Positions 34,193 through 42,383 of a stretch of DNA of 64,000 nt are shown here, piece by piece; the first letter of the stretch is position 1; each line of letters starts with the position of its first letter. The notes beneath the pieces are model-generated. The model saw only the letters and a list, made by a program, of their open reading frames with translations, made no database searches and was not told the DNA's origin. A program made the translations under genes and the position numbers. This DNA is from Phascolarctobacterium sp. (GTDB lineage Bacteria > Bacillota > Negativicutes > Acidaminococcales > Acidaminococcaceae): the NCBI RefSeq assembly GCF_030531065.1, contig NZ_JAUNOQ010000005.1, positions 62,001 through 126,000 on the forward strand, read 5' to 3'.

Positions 34193-37144
34193 TTAGAAAC
34201 TCCAGCGCACGCCAGCGTTCCATTGCCACGGCGTTGCCACATTGCCGCCGTAGGTTTTTTCTATATCAAAATACAAGTGCGCCGCTTCGCTGAAGTTGAT
34301 GTTCGTACCGACGCCGACCTCCCACCAGCCGCCGCCGAGGTCTTGCTCAAAGCGTTTGTTCTGTATGCCATAGCTGTAACGCACGTCCGTCTCGCCGTCG
34401 AAATCGTACAGGTACGACGCGCGCAGGTACACGTTGCCCTTGCCTTGCGCCAAATTTTTGCCTAAAGCGAAGCCCAATCGGCCTACCACGCTGTCCATGC
34501 CCTCCTGCCGCACTCTGACGCCGTTATTCGTAAGATACTCGCCGCTGCTTACTCTGCCGTAAGTCAGCTCTACCTGCGGCTCAATCCACAAGCCGCTCTT
34601 TTGCGTAAAGCGTTTGCCGTATTCCGCGCTCAGGCTGTAGCCGTTGGTGTCGAAGTCGCCTTTGCCCGCGCCGCCGTATACTTCATAGTCATGCTCCAGA
34701 CGCGCATAACGGGCAATCAAATCGATAAAGCTGCCGTCGTCGTTCAAACGGCTGCCGTAAAGAGCCAGACCCTTGTGCTTATTTTCGCCCTTGCCGTAAC
34801 TAAAGCTGCTTTCTGCGTCCGTATAGGTCAGCGCTGCGCCTACGGTCCAGTGCTTATCAACGCTCAATTTTTCATCGTAGCCCAGCTGGTAAGCGTTGTA
34901 CTGGTTCTTGATATTCTGGTTGCCGTACTTAGCTTCGCCGCGCGTCATGCGCACCCACACGCCGTGCTCGCCTGCGCTGTCGCGCAGTTCGCCCAAGCGC
35001 TTATTCATATCGTTGTTTTCCTGCCGCCAGGTCATGAGCGCGATGCTGGCCATCTCGCTGATGCCCTGGTTGAAATTATTAACGCCCTCTTTTACGCTGG
35101 CAGTAATAATATGGTTAGCACCGTCGGTTTCGCCGTACAAATCACCCAAAATTTTACCGGCAGGCGCAATAACGGTTTTGCGCTGGCCGTTCTGCGTGCT
35201 GTTCACAGATGCCGTATAAGCCAAGGCCTGCAAGCCTGCTTCCACATTATCAACCTCAAAGGTGTCCGTCAGCTGGCTGTCGCCGGTAACGGTCACGCCG
35301 CTGCCGTTCATTGTGTCAATAACCACCTGCTCCGGCGTCAACGAAGTTACATTGATTTTTAAATCATTACCGGTAAATTGGGCAACGTCAATCTGTCTTT
35401 CCTTGTTGGATTGTAAGTCAAAGGTCAGGCCTTCGCCGTTCATTTTATCAGCGGTCAAAGAACCGCCGTTGCTGACTACCGCACCGCCTTCGGCCATAGC
35501 CAGGGAAGCAGCGTCAAAGACAGCAGCTGCACCTAAAGCGACAGCTTCCGTACCGCTGACATCTTTTGCCGTAAAGCTTGCGGTGTTGTCTAAAGTAATG
35601 GTTTCTTCAACGGTGACTTCACTATTGGCAGCATAAAAGGTGGCTTTTTCTCCCACGCCGACACTGGTAAATTCATACTTGCTGCCGTTCAAAGTAAAAC
35701 TGCCTTCATCAAGAATGTTGAGATTATCAACGTCGAAAGTTTTAACTCCCTCAATCGCACTATTATCTTCACCATTGGCCACATCTAAAGTTTTAACAGC
35801 AATAATACTTTCGTTATTCAATGTGCCTTCGATAGTTAATTTTTCTATCTTTTCAATACTGCCATCCTCTTTTACGCTTTTAGCAATAATACCAAAAAAT
35901 TGATAATCATCATAGGCAAGGACGTAATTCGTTATGGAGCCTTGTCCTTTAATTAAAGCATTATCGTTGTCAAGCAAAATATTACCTAGATTTTCAAGAG
36001 TAGCATCAGACTCTAAAGTCAGTGTGTCATGCACTATTAAATTGCCTGAATTCCCAGAAAGAATCTCATCCCCAGACTCGTCAATTCCACCTTTCTTAAT
36101 TATCAAATTGTTAGTTTCAAGAACATTTGTATTAGTTATACTGTCTGCTGATATTTGATCATTTACAATCAAATTTATATCATTCTCTAATTGACCAGAA
36201 ATTATGTTAAGCTGTTTTAAATTATCTGTTTCATTTGTTTTGAGAGTTGTATTTTCAGATAAACGAACTCCGAAAGATTCAATATTAAGAATTCCTGTAG
36301 CTGCATAAATTGTAGAACCTCTACTGTCAAATGGATTTGATCTGTCATTATTATTGCTTTTTATAGTTGCATTATTTCCAACATATAAAGTAGAATTATA
36401 TAGACTAAACAAACCCGCTTCTAAATTACCATCTAGATGAAATTCACTATTGGCATTAGAAAAGCTAAATCCTTTTAAAGCAACTCCTTCCTTAACTTTT
36501 ATAATAGCATTACTATTACTTACTGGTTTTCCGAATATAGTGTTTGCATTTACATTAGTAACAGCACCATTCACATTAACAAAGAAACTACGAATAGCAC
36601 CATCGTCATTCTCTGCCACCAAAATTTCTGAATCAACGCCATTCAAATTTAATACGGCTTTATCGGTATTGATTACACTTCCCCAAAGAGTTCCGTCACT
36701 AATGCTACCTGTTAATGTAATCTCTGCATTCTCACCTGAATTACACAAAACAGCGTAACGTCCAGGAAAATTATCCGGCTTTTGTGAAGTTAATTTTATA
36801 TCTTCTACTTCCAGTTTTCCTGTATTATAAATTGCTGTTGCTTCTAGTTTTAGAACATTATTTATTGAGCCATTATTTACAATACCAAAAGGTATTGCAC
36901 TTTCTTGTTCAAATATATTAGTAGACAATTTAACATTTTTAGTTTCAGCAGTTCCAGTAACAACTAAATTATTTCCATCGCCATTCAACGTAACTCCACT
37001 ATTCACAACTAAGCCATCACTATAAGATTCTGCCCCAGTTAAAGTATAATCATTATTCAAAGCTTCCGCTGCCCATGCGCTGCACGGCATCGCCAGCAGC
37101 AAGCCCAAAGTAATCGCTTTCGCTAAAATTTGTTTCCGTTGCAT
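34193..37144 (-). CDS. Autotransporter with C-terminal beta-barrel (type Va)
   Basis: A 983-residue surface protein. A signal peptide (LAKAITLGLLLAMPCSAWAA, residues 8-27) precedes a repetitive beta-helix-type passenger rich in Asn, Thr and Leu (about 30-690). A C-terminal autotransporter barrel of roughly 270 residues follows: HGVWVRMTRGEAKYGNQNIK, YQLGYDEKL, TDAESSFSYGKGENKHKGLA, SAEYGKRF, and the end WNAGVRWSF. The terminal Phe is the usual signal for the barrel assembly machinery, so an outer membrane is implied. No known enzymatic motif is seen in the passenger; adhesion is a guess. The N-terminal two fifths of the coding sequence is much richer in A and T than the barrel part. The gene has a leader of about 245 bases containing a dispersed repeat and a promoter with a G tract. 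Confidence 0.92.
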   Translation of the reverse strand: MQRKQILAKAITLGLLLAMPCSAWAAEALNNDYTLTGAESYSDGLVVNSGVTLNGDGNNLVVTGTAETKNVKLSTNIFEQESAIPFGIVNNGSINNVLKLEATAIYNTGKLEVEDIKLTSQKPDNFPGRYAVLCNSGENAEITLTGSISDGTLWGSVINTDKAVLNLNGVDSEILVAENDDGAIRSFFVNVNGAVTNVNANTIFGKPVSNSNAIIKVKEGVALKGFSFSNANSEFHLDGNLEAGLFSLYNSTLYVGNNATIKSNNNDRSNPFDSRGSTIYAATGILNIESFGVRLSENTTLKTNETDNLKQLNIISGQLENDINLIVNDQISADSITNTNVLETNNLIIKKGGIDESGDEILSGNSGNLIVHDTLTLESDATLENLGNILLDNDNALIKGQGSITNYVLAYDDYQFFGIIAKSVKEDGSIEKIEKLTIEGTLNNESIIAVKTLDVANGEDNSAIEGVKTFDVDNLNILDEGSFTLNGSKYEFTSVGVGEKATFYAANSEVTVEETITLDNTASFTAKDVSGTEAVALGAAAVFDAASLAMAEGGAVVSNGGSLTADKMNGEGLTFDLQSNKERQIDVAQFTGNDLKINVTSLTPEQVVIDTMNGSGVTVTGDSQLTDTFEVDNVEAGLQALAYTASVNSTQNGQRKTVIAPAGKILGDLYGETDGANHIITASVKEGVNNFNQGISEMASIALMTWRQENNDMNKRLGELRDSAGEHGVWVRMTRGEAKYGNQNIKNQYNAYQLGYDEKLSVDKHWTVGAALTYTDAESSFSYGKGENKHKGLALYGSRLNDDGSFIDLIARYARLEHDYEVYGGAGKGDFDTNGYSLSAEYGKRFTQKSGLWIEPQVELTYGRVSSGEYLTNNGVRVRQEGMDSVVGRLGFALGKNLAQGKGNVYLRASYLYDFDGETDVRYSYGIQNKRFEQDLGGGWWEVGVGTNINFSEAAHLYFDIEKTYGGNVATPWQWNAGVRWSF

Positions 37145-37395
37145 TTACACCCAATCCTTTCATTATAAAAATTTTTATATGTGCGGCCTGCTGCCGCAAA
37201 GATAATTAAACTCCCCCAGCCACCTTCGGTGACAGCCCCCTCTTAGAGGGGGCACAAACATAAGCTTTACTATTTTGCTCCCTCTCAGAGGGAGCTGGCT
37301 GCGAGCTTGCGAGCAGACTGAGGGAGTATTAAGCCCTTTGGTAGAACACCCCAATAAAACCCACGTCTGTACCTGCACTTCATCACTATATCGTT
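37145..37395 (-). other. Long leader of the autotransporter mRNA
   Basis: About 245 bases between the G-tract promoter and the start codon. It includes all of palindromic repeat copy B, so the mRNA would carry three stable hairpins (CUCCCUCUGAGAGGGAG type) before the ribosome-binding site AAAGGATT. A TATAAT at about 37161-37166 could act as a second promoter close to the gene. A short open frame across the repeat is not considered real. Confidence 0.5.
37210..37327. repeat. Dispersed palindromic repeat, copy B
   Basis: A 118-base relative of 3772-3894, with the same borders ACTCCC/GGGAGT, the hairpins CCCCCTCT/AGAGGGGG and GCTCCCTCT/AGAGGGAGC, and a terminal hairpin CTGCGAGCTTGCGAGCAG in place of the GTTTTGC one. 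The covariation of the last hairpin suggests that pairing rather than sequence is kept. Confidence 0.8.
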
Positions 37396-37424
37396 ATTGT
37401 ATCATACTTGTACCCCCCCACAAG
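37396..37424 (-). promoter_or_regulatory. Autotransporter promoter with G7 tract in the spacer
   Basis: Minus strand: -35 TTGTGG (37418-37423), a run of seven G (37413-37419) that overlaps it, then an extended -10 TGATACAAT (TACAAT at 37396-37401). The spacer is 16 bases with this reading. The next minus-strand gene is the autotransporter. Homopolymer length would set the spacer length and so promoter strength. Confidence 0.6.
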
Positions 37425-37443
37425 ACCCATTCGCATAAAAAAT

Positions 37444-37476
37444 AAAACCAGAGCAACGTCATGTTACTCTGGTTCT
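37444..37476 (-). terminator. Terminator after the nitroreductase gene
   Basis: AACCAGAGTAAC and GTTGCTCTGGTT pair with one mismatch, followed by TTATTTTTT on the minus strand, 27 bases after the stop codon. It also insulates the autotransporter promoter. Confidence 0.85.
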
Positions 37477-37502
37477 TCACTGTATAAAATTCGCCCTAAA
37501 AC

Positions 37503-38312
37503 TTATCTGAATTCAATTTTTAAATGCTGGCGTTCAGGCATCCGCTTGTATTTATATTTAGGATAACCCACCATCAGCGTACCCACGATATTCTGCTTGG
37601 CAGGTACGCCCACTAAATCCAGCAGCGGCTGATAGCCCGCAATACCGCAGCTTTGAATAAAGCCGGCAATAGTCGTACCCAAGCCGATGGTCGGCGCAAA
37701 CAGCTCGGCGTAAGCCCAGCTTTGCTCCGCGTTGCTGACGCCGGTAATGTTCAAACGGCGCGCCAAAGCGAATACCAGGCAGGGCGCATGACGGGCAATA
37801 ATGTCCTGCCCGCGCTCGCGGTAAGCGCGCAGCACCGTCATAAAATAGCGCTTGTTTTCCGTACCGGCGGCCACCTCGTCCTCCATCCAGTCAGCCACGG
37901 CCTCGGCAATGGCTTTAATCTTCTCCGCATCGCGAATAACAACATAGTACAGCCCCTGGGAATTGCCTGCCGTAGGCGCGTACCGCGCCGCGTCCAGCAG
38001 CTGCGTAAGGTCTTCGTCAGTCGGCGGTACGGGCTTGAAATTACGCACGCTGCGGCGCATACGCAAAAACTCATACGCCGTTTCCGGCTTCAGCACGGGC
38101 ATGGTCACAGGGCGCTGCTCCGCCAGCGGCGCATATTTATTATCCAACGCGCCCACAGGGCAAATAGCTACGCACTGGCCGCAGCTCATACAGCCGCGGT
38201 CAAAATGGCATTCGGGCCCGTTTTCACCCAAATTCAGGATACAGGAAGGACAGCAGTCCACACAAATACCGCAACGCAGGCATTTGTCAGTATCAACCTT
38301 TAACAAATCCAT
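37503..38312 (-). CDS. Ferredoxin-nitroreductase fusion
   Basis: An FMN-dependent oxidoreductase of 269 residues with its own electron-transfer domain. The N terminus has two 4Fe-4S motifs, CLRCGICVDCCP (about 10-21) and CMSCGQCVAICP (about 41-52). The nitroreductase domain starts at EFLRMRRSVRNFKPVPP and includes DAARYAPTAGNSQGLYYVVI and GLGTTIAGFIQSCG. There is no signal peptide, so it is cytosolic. The substrate is unknown. It lies nine bases after the gene of the unknown 131-residue protein. Confidence 0.9.
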   Translation of the reverse strand: MDLLKVDTDKCLRCGICVDCCPSCILNLGENGPECHFDRGCMSCGQCVAICPVGALDNKYAPLAEQRPVTMPVLKPETAYEFLRMRRSVRNFKPVPPTDEDLTQLLDAARYAPTAGNSQGLYYVVIRDAEKIKAIAEAVADWMEDEVAAGTENKRYFMTVLRAYRERGQDIIARHAPCLVFALARRLNITGVSNAEQSWAYAELFAPTIGLGTTIAGFIQSCGIAGYQPLLDLVGVPAKQNIVGTLMVGYPKYKYKRMPERQHLKIEFR

Positions 38313-38321
38313 AATAACACC

Positions 38322-38717
38322 TCAGTCCTCAAATTGGATATATTCCAGTCCGCGAAAATCGGCCTTATAATGACCGCTCTTTAAAGGTTTGCTCATCAAT
38401 TCCTTGTCACCGGTTTCCAGCACGTCGATATTCACCAGCCCGATGGAAGCCACGGCGCACAAAGCGTGCAGCTCGCCGGCAATCTTCAGCGCGGCGGCCT
38501 TATCGCTCTCGCTGACTACGCCTCTGTTGGGATACATATCTGAAGCCGCTACGATGACCGTCATAATTTTACCGCTCAGAGCAAAGATATGCGGCACCAC
38601 ATACTTATCCTCCTGCATAAAATCAATCGTAAAATTATGGCTTTCCAGCCAGGGCGCCAAAGCCTGTAAACCTAGCCGGTGCAATTCCTGGTCGTTCATT
38701 AAATCTTCCACTGTCAC
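38322..38717 (-). CDS. Unrecognised cytosolic protein
   Basis: A 131-residue protein I do not recognise. It has no signal peptide or membrane segment. LHRLGLQALAPWLESHNFTI and YVVPHIFALSGKIMTVIVAA look like an alpha/beta domain, and the end KPLKSGHYKADFRGLEYIQF is basic and aromatic. A GTG start is used because AAGGAAGTAGG lies just before it; no ATG is near. It sits between murB (17-base gap) and the nitroreductase gene (9-base gap) and looks cotranscribed with both. Confidence 0.75.
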   Translation of the reverse strand: MTVEDLMNDQELHRLGLQALAPWLESHNFTIDFMQEDKYVVPHIFALSGKIMTVIVAASDMYPNRGVVSESDKAAALKIAGELHALCAVASIGLVNIDVLETGDKELMSKPLKSGHYKADFRGLEYIQFED

Positions 38718-38734
38718 AACCTACTTCCTTAGCC

Positions 38735-39640
38735 TTACTCCTCGCCTAAAACCAAAACCTCCGGCTCTAAACGCACTCCATGAGCCGCATATACCTTCTC
38801 CTGCACGTCGGCAATCAGCTGCAAAACGTCGGCAGCCGTCGCGCCGCCAATATTAACCACAAAGCCCGCATGCTTGCGCGACACCTGCGCGCCGCCCACG
38901 GTATAGCCCTTCAGCCCCGTCTGGTCGATCAGCGTACCGGCAAAATATCCCGGCGGGCGCTTGAACATACTGCCGGCGCTGGGCAGCTCCAAGGGCTGCT
39001 TGCTGATGCGCCGTCGGCTGAAATCCGCCATTTTCGCGTCTATCGCTTCCTGCTCGCCGGGCTGCAAGGCAACCGTTACGGACGTTACCAACCAACCGCT
39101 GCCCTGCAGGGCAGTATGGCGGTAGGAAAAGTCCAGCTGCTCTGCGTTCAGCGTTTTGCTCTCGCCTGCCGCGTTCATCACGCGCACCGCAGCTACCACC
39201 TTCGACATTTCTCCGTCATAGGCTCCGGCGTTCATATACACTGCGCCGCCGATGCTGCCGGGAATGCCGACGGCAAATTCCAGACCGCTCAACCCCAGAG
39301 ACGCAGCTTTTTTTGACGCCAGCGCCAGGGACACGCCGCTGCCAAAGGTAATGCTGCTGCCCTTTACCTCTATATCGTTCAGCATATTACCCAGCTTAAT
39401 GACCAGTCCGCGAATCCCCTTATCCCGCACCAGCAGATTAGAGCCGTTGCCAATCAGCGTTACCGGCGTTTGAGAAGCTTTGGCTTTGAGCAGAAGAGCC
39501 TGCAGCTCGCCCTCCGTCTGCGGCAGCGCCAGCGCGTCGGCAGGCCCGCCAATGCGAAAGGAGGTATGCCTGCTCATCGGCTCTGCCAGCAGCAAGGGCT
39601 TTTGCGTACAGCCTGCAAAAATCTCCTGCAAATCCGGCAT
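38735..39640 (-). CDS. murB: UDP-N-acetylenolpyruvoylglucosamine reductase
   Basis: FAD enzyme producing UDP-MurNAc, the second committed step of peptidoglycan synthesis. TSFRIGGPADALALPQ, LIGNGSNLLVRDKGIRGLVI, GIPGSIGGAVYMNAGAYDGE and SAGSMFKRPPGYFAGTLIDQ are family motifs; the Ser of SAGSMFKRP is the proton donor of type II MurB. At 301 residues it is full length. It touches the YlbF-family gene by one base. Confidence 0.97.
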   Translation of the reverse strand: MPDLQEIFAGCTQKPLLLAEPMSRHTSFRIGGPADALALPQTEGELQALLLKAKASQTPVTLIGNGSNLLVRDKGIRGLVIKLGNMLNDIEVKGSSITFGSGVSLALASKKAASLGLSGLEFAVGIPGSIGGAVYMNAGAYDGEMSKVVAAVRVMNAAGESKTLNAEQLDFSYRHTALQGSGWLVTSVTVALQPGEQEAIDAKMADFSRRRISKQPLELPSAGSMFKRPPGYFAGTLIDQTGLKGYTVGGAQVSRKHAGFVVNIGGATAADVLQLIADVQEKVYAAHGVRLEPEVLVLGEE

Positions 39641-39981
39641 TATTTTTCTCCCATTGCTTCCTTAACCACATCCTGAATGGAATTGGTAATATCGGACAGC
39701 ATCATCTGAAAGCGCATAAAGGAATTAAGATACTGCATAGCGTCGCTGTTTAAAGAAAGGACGCCGTACAGCTTCTGGATTTTTTCCGTAGTTTCCTTAG
39801 CAGGCTCCTTGCCCTGATATTTAGCGATTTCCGCCTCCTGATTCAGCTGCAAAAACTCATCCACCATTTTCTTAGCGTTTTCATCCTTAGCCAAAGCGGC
39901 GGTAGCTTCCTTCAATTTTTTGAACTCGTGGCTTTCGCGCATAGCTTTGGCCAGCTCGTTAGCGTTATCATATACGTTCAT
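39640..39981 (-). CDS. YlbF/YmcA family protein
   Basis: A 113-residue helical protein. YDNANELAKAMRESHEFKKL, AKKMVDEFLQLNQEAEIAKY and LNSFMRFQMMLSDITNSIQD fit the YlbF/YmcA/YheA family, whose members form a complex controlling RNase Y-dependent mRNA maturation in Bacillus. The conserved cysteines of the Bacillus iron-sulfur complex are absent here. GAGGTGACAAATA precedes the ATG. Confidence 0.85.
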   Translation of the reverse strand: MNVYDNANELAKAMRESHEFKKLKEATAALAKDENAKKMVDEFLQLNQEAEIAKYQGKEPAKETTEKIQKLYGVLSLNSDAMQYLNSFMRFQMMLSDITNSIQDVVKEAMGEK

Positions 39982-40033
39982 TATTTGTCACCTCGTAAAA
40001 TAATCTCGTTTTATTCTTTTTAAATTCGGCACA

Positions 40034-41092
40034 TCACTGCACAGGCACGTTTAAATGAGCCCAGGCGGTGGACGGCTGATAATCAAAATGCCACCATTCC
40101 ATCTCGATGCCCTGAAAGCCGTACAGCTCCATGCTGTCCCGCAGCAGCGCGCGCAAATAGCGCTGACGCGAAGTGCCTCCGGCATAGCTGGCGAACTGGC
40201 GCACGGACGGCTCGTCAAAGCCGCTGATCATTTCCACGGTTTCGCCTGTATCCAGCTTATATAAGCCGACGTCCACAGCGTTGCCCGTATTATGAACGCT
40301 GCCCTTGGTATCCGGGTCCTCCAGCATTTGCTTTTGGTCGGCGGGCAATGCTAAATGCGCCAGCTTGCTCACGGCCCAGGGCCGGTAGGCATCCCACAGC
40401 GCCAGGCCGTAGCCGTAAGCAGCCAAGTGCTGCTGCACCTTGCTCAAAGCGGCGGCGGCCTCCCGCCCCAGCCACAGCTTATCCGTAGTGTACAGAGGTG
40501 CGCCAAAGCAATTATCGGCTGTGCCGTAACGCGATTCCACCTTAAGGCCCTTAATCGTCGCAGCGTCCACCAGTGCTGCCTGCTGCCCCGCAGCCAGGGC
40601 TTCCGGCATCACCGCAGCGGCGGCCTCCGCACGCAGCTGCTGCCACTCTTCGTCCGTATGGGCAGGAAAGCGGAACTCCTTAGGGCGCTCGCCCGTCCCC
40701 TGGCCGAAAAAGTAACGGCTGTAAATATGACCGCCTACGCGGCAGGCAATGCCATAGCCGTCCTGATCGCGTTCAAAGCGCACATTGGCTTCCGTGCCGC
40801 TCATAGGCCCGGCCTCCGTCATTAGGTAGGAATCAAAATGCTCTTTAGCCAGCGGATAAATATTAGCGCCGCCAAATGCTTTATCGCTTCTGGAAAAGCG
40901 GTACAACAGCTCCAGACGGCCCTCGTTTTCACGAATCAAAATATTTTCGCCGTTTCCGTAATAAAAGCCCAGAATATGCTTCACATCCTTGGGCGCATCC
41001 GGCGGCACGGCAGCCGACGCATTAAGGCAGTCCGTTTGGGCATACAAAAGCAGACCGGCGGCAAGACCGGTCAAAAAATATTTCAGCTTCAT
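40034..41092 (-). CDS. Exported D-alanyl-D-alanine dipeptidase-like protein (M15D, VanX family)
   Basis: A 352-residue protein with a signal peptide (residues 1-28, YFLTGLAAGLLLYAQ). A beta-rich domain of about 120 residues starts HILGFYYGNGENILIREN. The C-terminal VanX/DdpX metallopeptidase domain has YGTADNCFGAPLY, LWDAYRPWAVSKL, the zinc motif GSVHNTGNAVDVGL and the catalytic EMEWWHFDY. It probably splits D-Ala-D-Ala or similar peptides in the periplasm. It is the last gene of an operon with a two-component system, YqeG and a nitrilase, all overlapping or nearly so. The N-terminal domain is unusual for VanX proteins. Confidence 0.87.
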   Translation of the reverse strand: MKLKYFLTGLAAGLLLYAQTDCLNASAAVPPDAPKDVKHILGFYYGNGENILIRENEGRLELLYRFSRSDKAFGGANIYPLAKEHFDSYLMTEAGPMSGTEANVRFERDQDGYGIACRVGGHIYSRYFFGQGTGERPKEFRFPAHTDEEWQQLRAEAAAAVMPEALAAGQQAALVDAATIKGLKVESRYGTADNCFGAPLYTTDKLWLGREAAAALSKVQQHLAAYGYGLALWDAYRPWAVSKLAHLALPADQKQMLEDPDTKGSVHNTGNAVDVGLYKLDTGETVEMISGFDEPSVRQFASYAGGTSRQRYLRALLRDSMELYGFQGIEMEWWHFDYQPSTAWAHLNVPVQ

Positions 41093-41868
41093 TATTGGAT
41101 CAACTCCTTGCGTACATCGGCTAAAGCGTTCAGCCTGCCGCGCACCTTGGCTATATCTGCCAAATCGATGGTGCAGGAAAGTACTTCCTCCTCCATCCCC
41201 GCTTCCGCAAGGATTTTGCCGCTGGGAGCGATAACCATGGAATGCCCGTAAAAAGGCGCGCCCTTGAAGGACCCGGCGCAGTTTACGGCAGCCACAAAGA
41301 TATGGTTTTCCGCCGCCCTAGCCTGGGCTAAAAGACGCCAGATATCGCCGCGGGCTTCGGGCCATTCCGCAGGGCAGAAGATGAGCTGCGCTCCCTGCAG
41401 CGCCAAATGGCGGTACAGCTCAGGGAAACGCAAATCATAGCAAATCGTCGAACCGCAGCATAACCCGTCCAGCTCGAAAGTCTGGAAATTACTGCCGGGC
41501 GCAAAAAATCTTTCCTCGTTAAAAAGCCCGAAAAGATGCGCCTTATCGTACATATTAACAATGCCGCCATCCTTAGCAATGGCAACGGAGGTATTATAAA
41601 TCTTACCGCCGCGGCGCATGGGCACCGAACCGGCGATAATAGCGCACTGCTTTTCCGCAGCCAGCCGCTGCAGCTCCCCGATAACGGGAGAAGCAGGCTC
41701 CTCCGCCTCCTCCGCCAGATGGCCAAGGCTGTAGCCGGTTGTCCATACCTCCGGCAGCACCAGCAGATCGTGATCGGTCGCAGCGCTATGCGCCAGCTGC
41801 AAGCCATGGGCCACATTGGCCGCTTTATTCTTTTCCAGAATTTCTAGCTGCAGCAGGGCGATTTTCAT
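41092..41868 (-). CDS. Carbon-nitrogen hydrolase (nitrilase superfamily, omega-amidase-like)
   Basis: A 258-residue amidase with the Glu-Lys-Cys triad: Glu in LLVLPEVWTTGY, Lys in MYDKAHLFGLFNEE, Cys in GSTICYDLRFPELYR. The layout is close to the YafV/Nit2-type omega-amidases that hydrolyse ketoglutaramate, but the substrate is not proved. It overlaps YqeG by four bases and the VanX-like gene by one base. Confidence 0.9.
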   Translation of the reverse strand: MKIALLQLEILEKNKAANVAHGLQLAHSAATDHDLLVLPEVWTTGYSLGHLAEEAEEPASPVIGELQRLAAEKQCAIIAGSVPMRRGGKIYNTSVAIAKDGGIVNMYDKAHLFGLFNEERFFAPGSNFQTFELDGLCCGSTICYDLRFPELYRHLALQGAQLIFCPAEWPEARGDIWRLLAQARAAENHIFVAAVNCAGSFKGAPFYGHSMVIAPSGKILAEAGMEEEVLSCTIDLADIAKVRGRLNALADVRKELIQ

Positions 41869-42383
41869 AATACGCGCTCCTTGGGCATCATTTTATTGCT
41901 TTGCAAACGGCCTGCGAAGAATTTTTCCAGCTTGCGTGTGCAGCGCGTGATAAAATGCTCTTTGCCGCCTAAGGATTCCACCCAAACAACCGGATGTCCG
42001 GCAATCTTAGCGCCTAAAACGTCCGTCATCAGCTGATCGCCGATAAACAGGATCTTGCCGCCGCCCATAGCCTTGCTAATCTGCTTATAGGCCATAGGCA
42101 TCGGCTTAGCCGCGCGCATAATCGTTCCCAGGCCGGTCTGGCGGGTAATACCCTTAATACGGTCGCCGCCGTTATTGGAAATCAACGCCACGTTAATACC
42201 CATTTGATGCAGCTGGCGAATCCAGGTCATGGCGCGCGGGCCAACTAAATTCTTGTCGCGCGGCAGCAAAGTGTTGTCAATATCGACAACAATTTTCAAA
42301 TAGCCGTTGCGCTTCAGCCATTTGGGAGAAATGTCAAATAAACTTTTTACTCTGTAATCTGGACATACATACTCTAAAATCAT
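41865..42383 (-). CDS. YqeG family HAD phosphatase
   Basis: A class IIIA HAD hydrolase of 172 residues. The nucleophile motif is VVDIDNTLLPRDK, with NVALISNNGGDRIKGI as motif II and KILFIGDQLMTDVLGAKIAG as motif IV. In Firmicutes yqeG usually sits with yqeH and aroE; here it lies between a histidine kinase and a nitrilase, with four-base overlaps on both sides. Confidence 0.92.
   Translation of the reverse strand: MILEYVCPDYRVKSLFDISPKWLKRNGYLKIVVDIDNTLLPRDKNLVGPRAMTWIRQLHQMGINVALISNNGGDRIKGITRQTGLGTIMRAAKPMPMAYKQISKAMGGGKILFIGDQLMTDVLGAKIAGHPVVWVESLGGKEHFITRCTRKLEKFFAGRLQSNKMMPKERVL

Noticed and set aside
37175-37378. Short minus-strand open frame across repeat copy B
   Set aside because: It is made of the palindromic repeat, has no ribosome-binding site, and lies in the autotransporter leader.
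40034-41092. Vancomycin resistance by a vanX-like gene
   Set aside because: No vanA/B-type ligase or vanH is present, the protein carries a signal peptide unlike cytosolic VanX, and the outer membrane already excludes glycopeptides.
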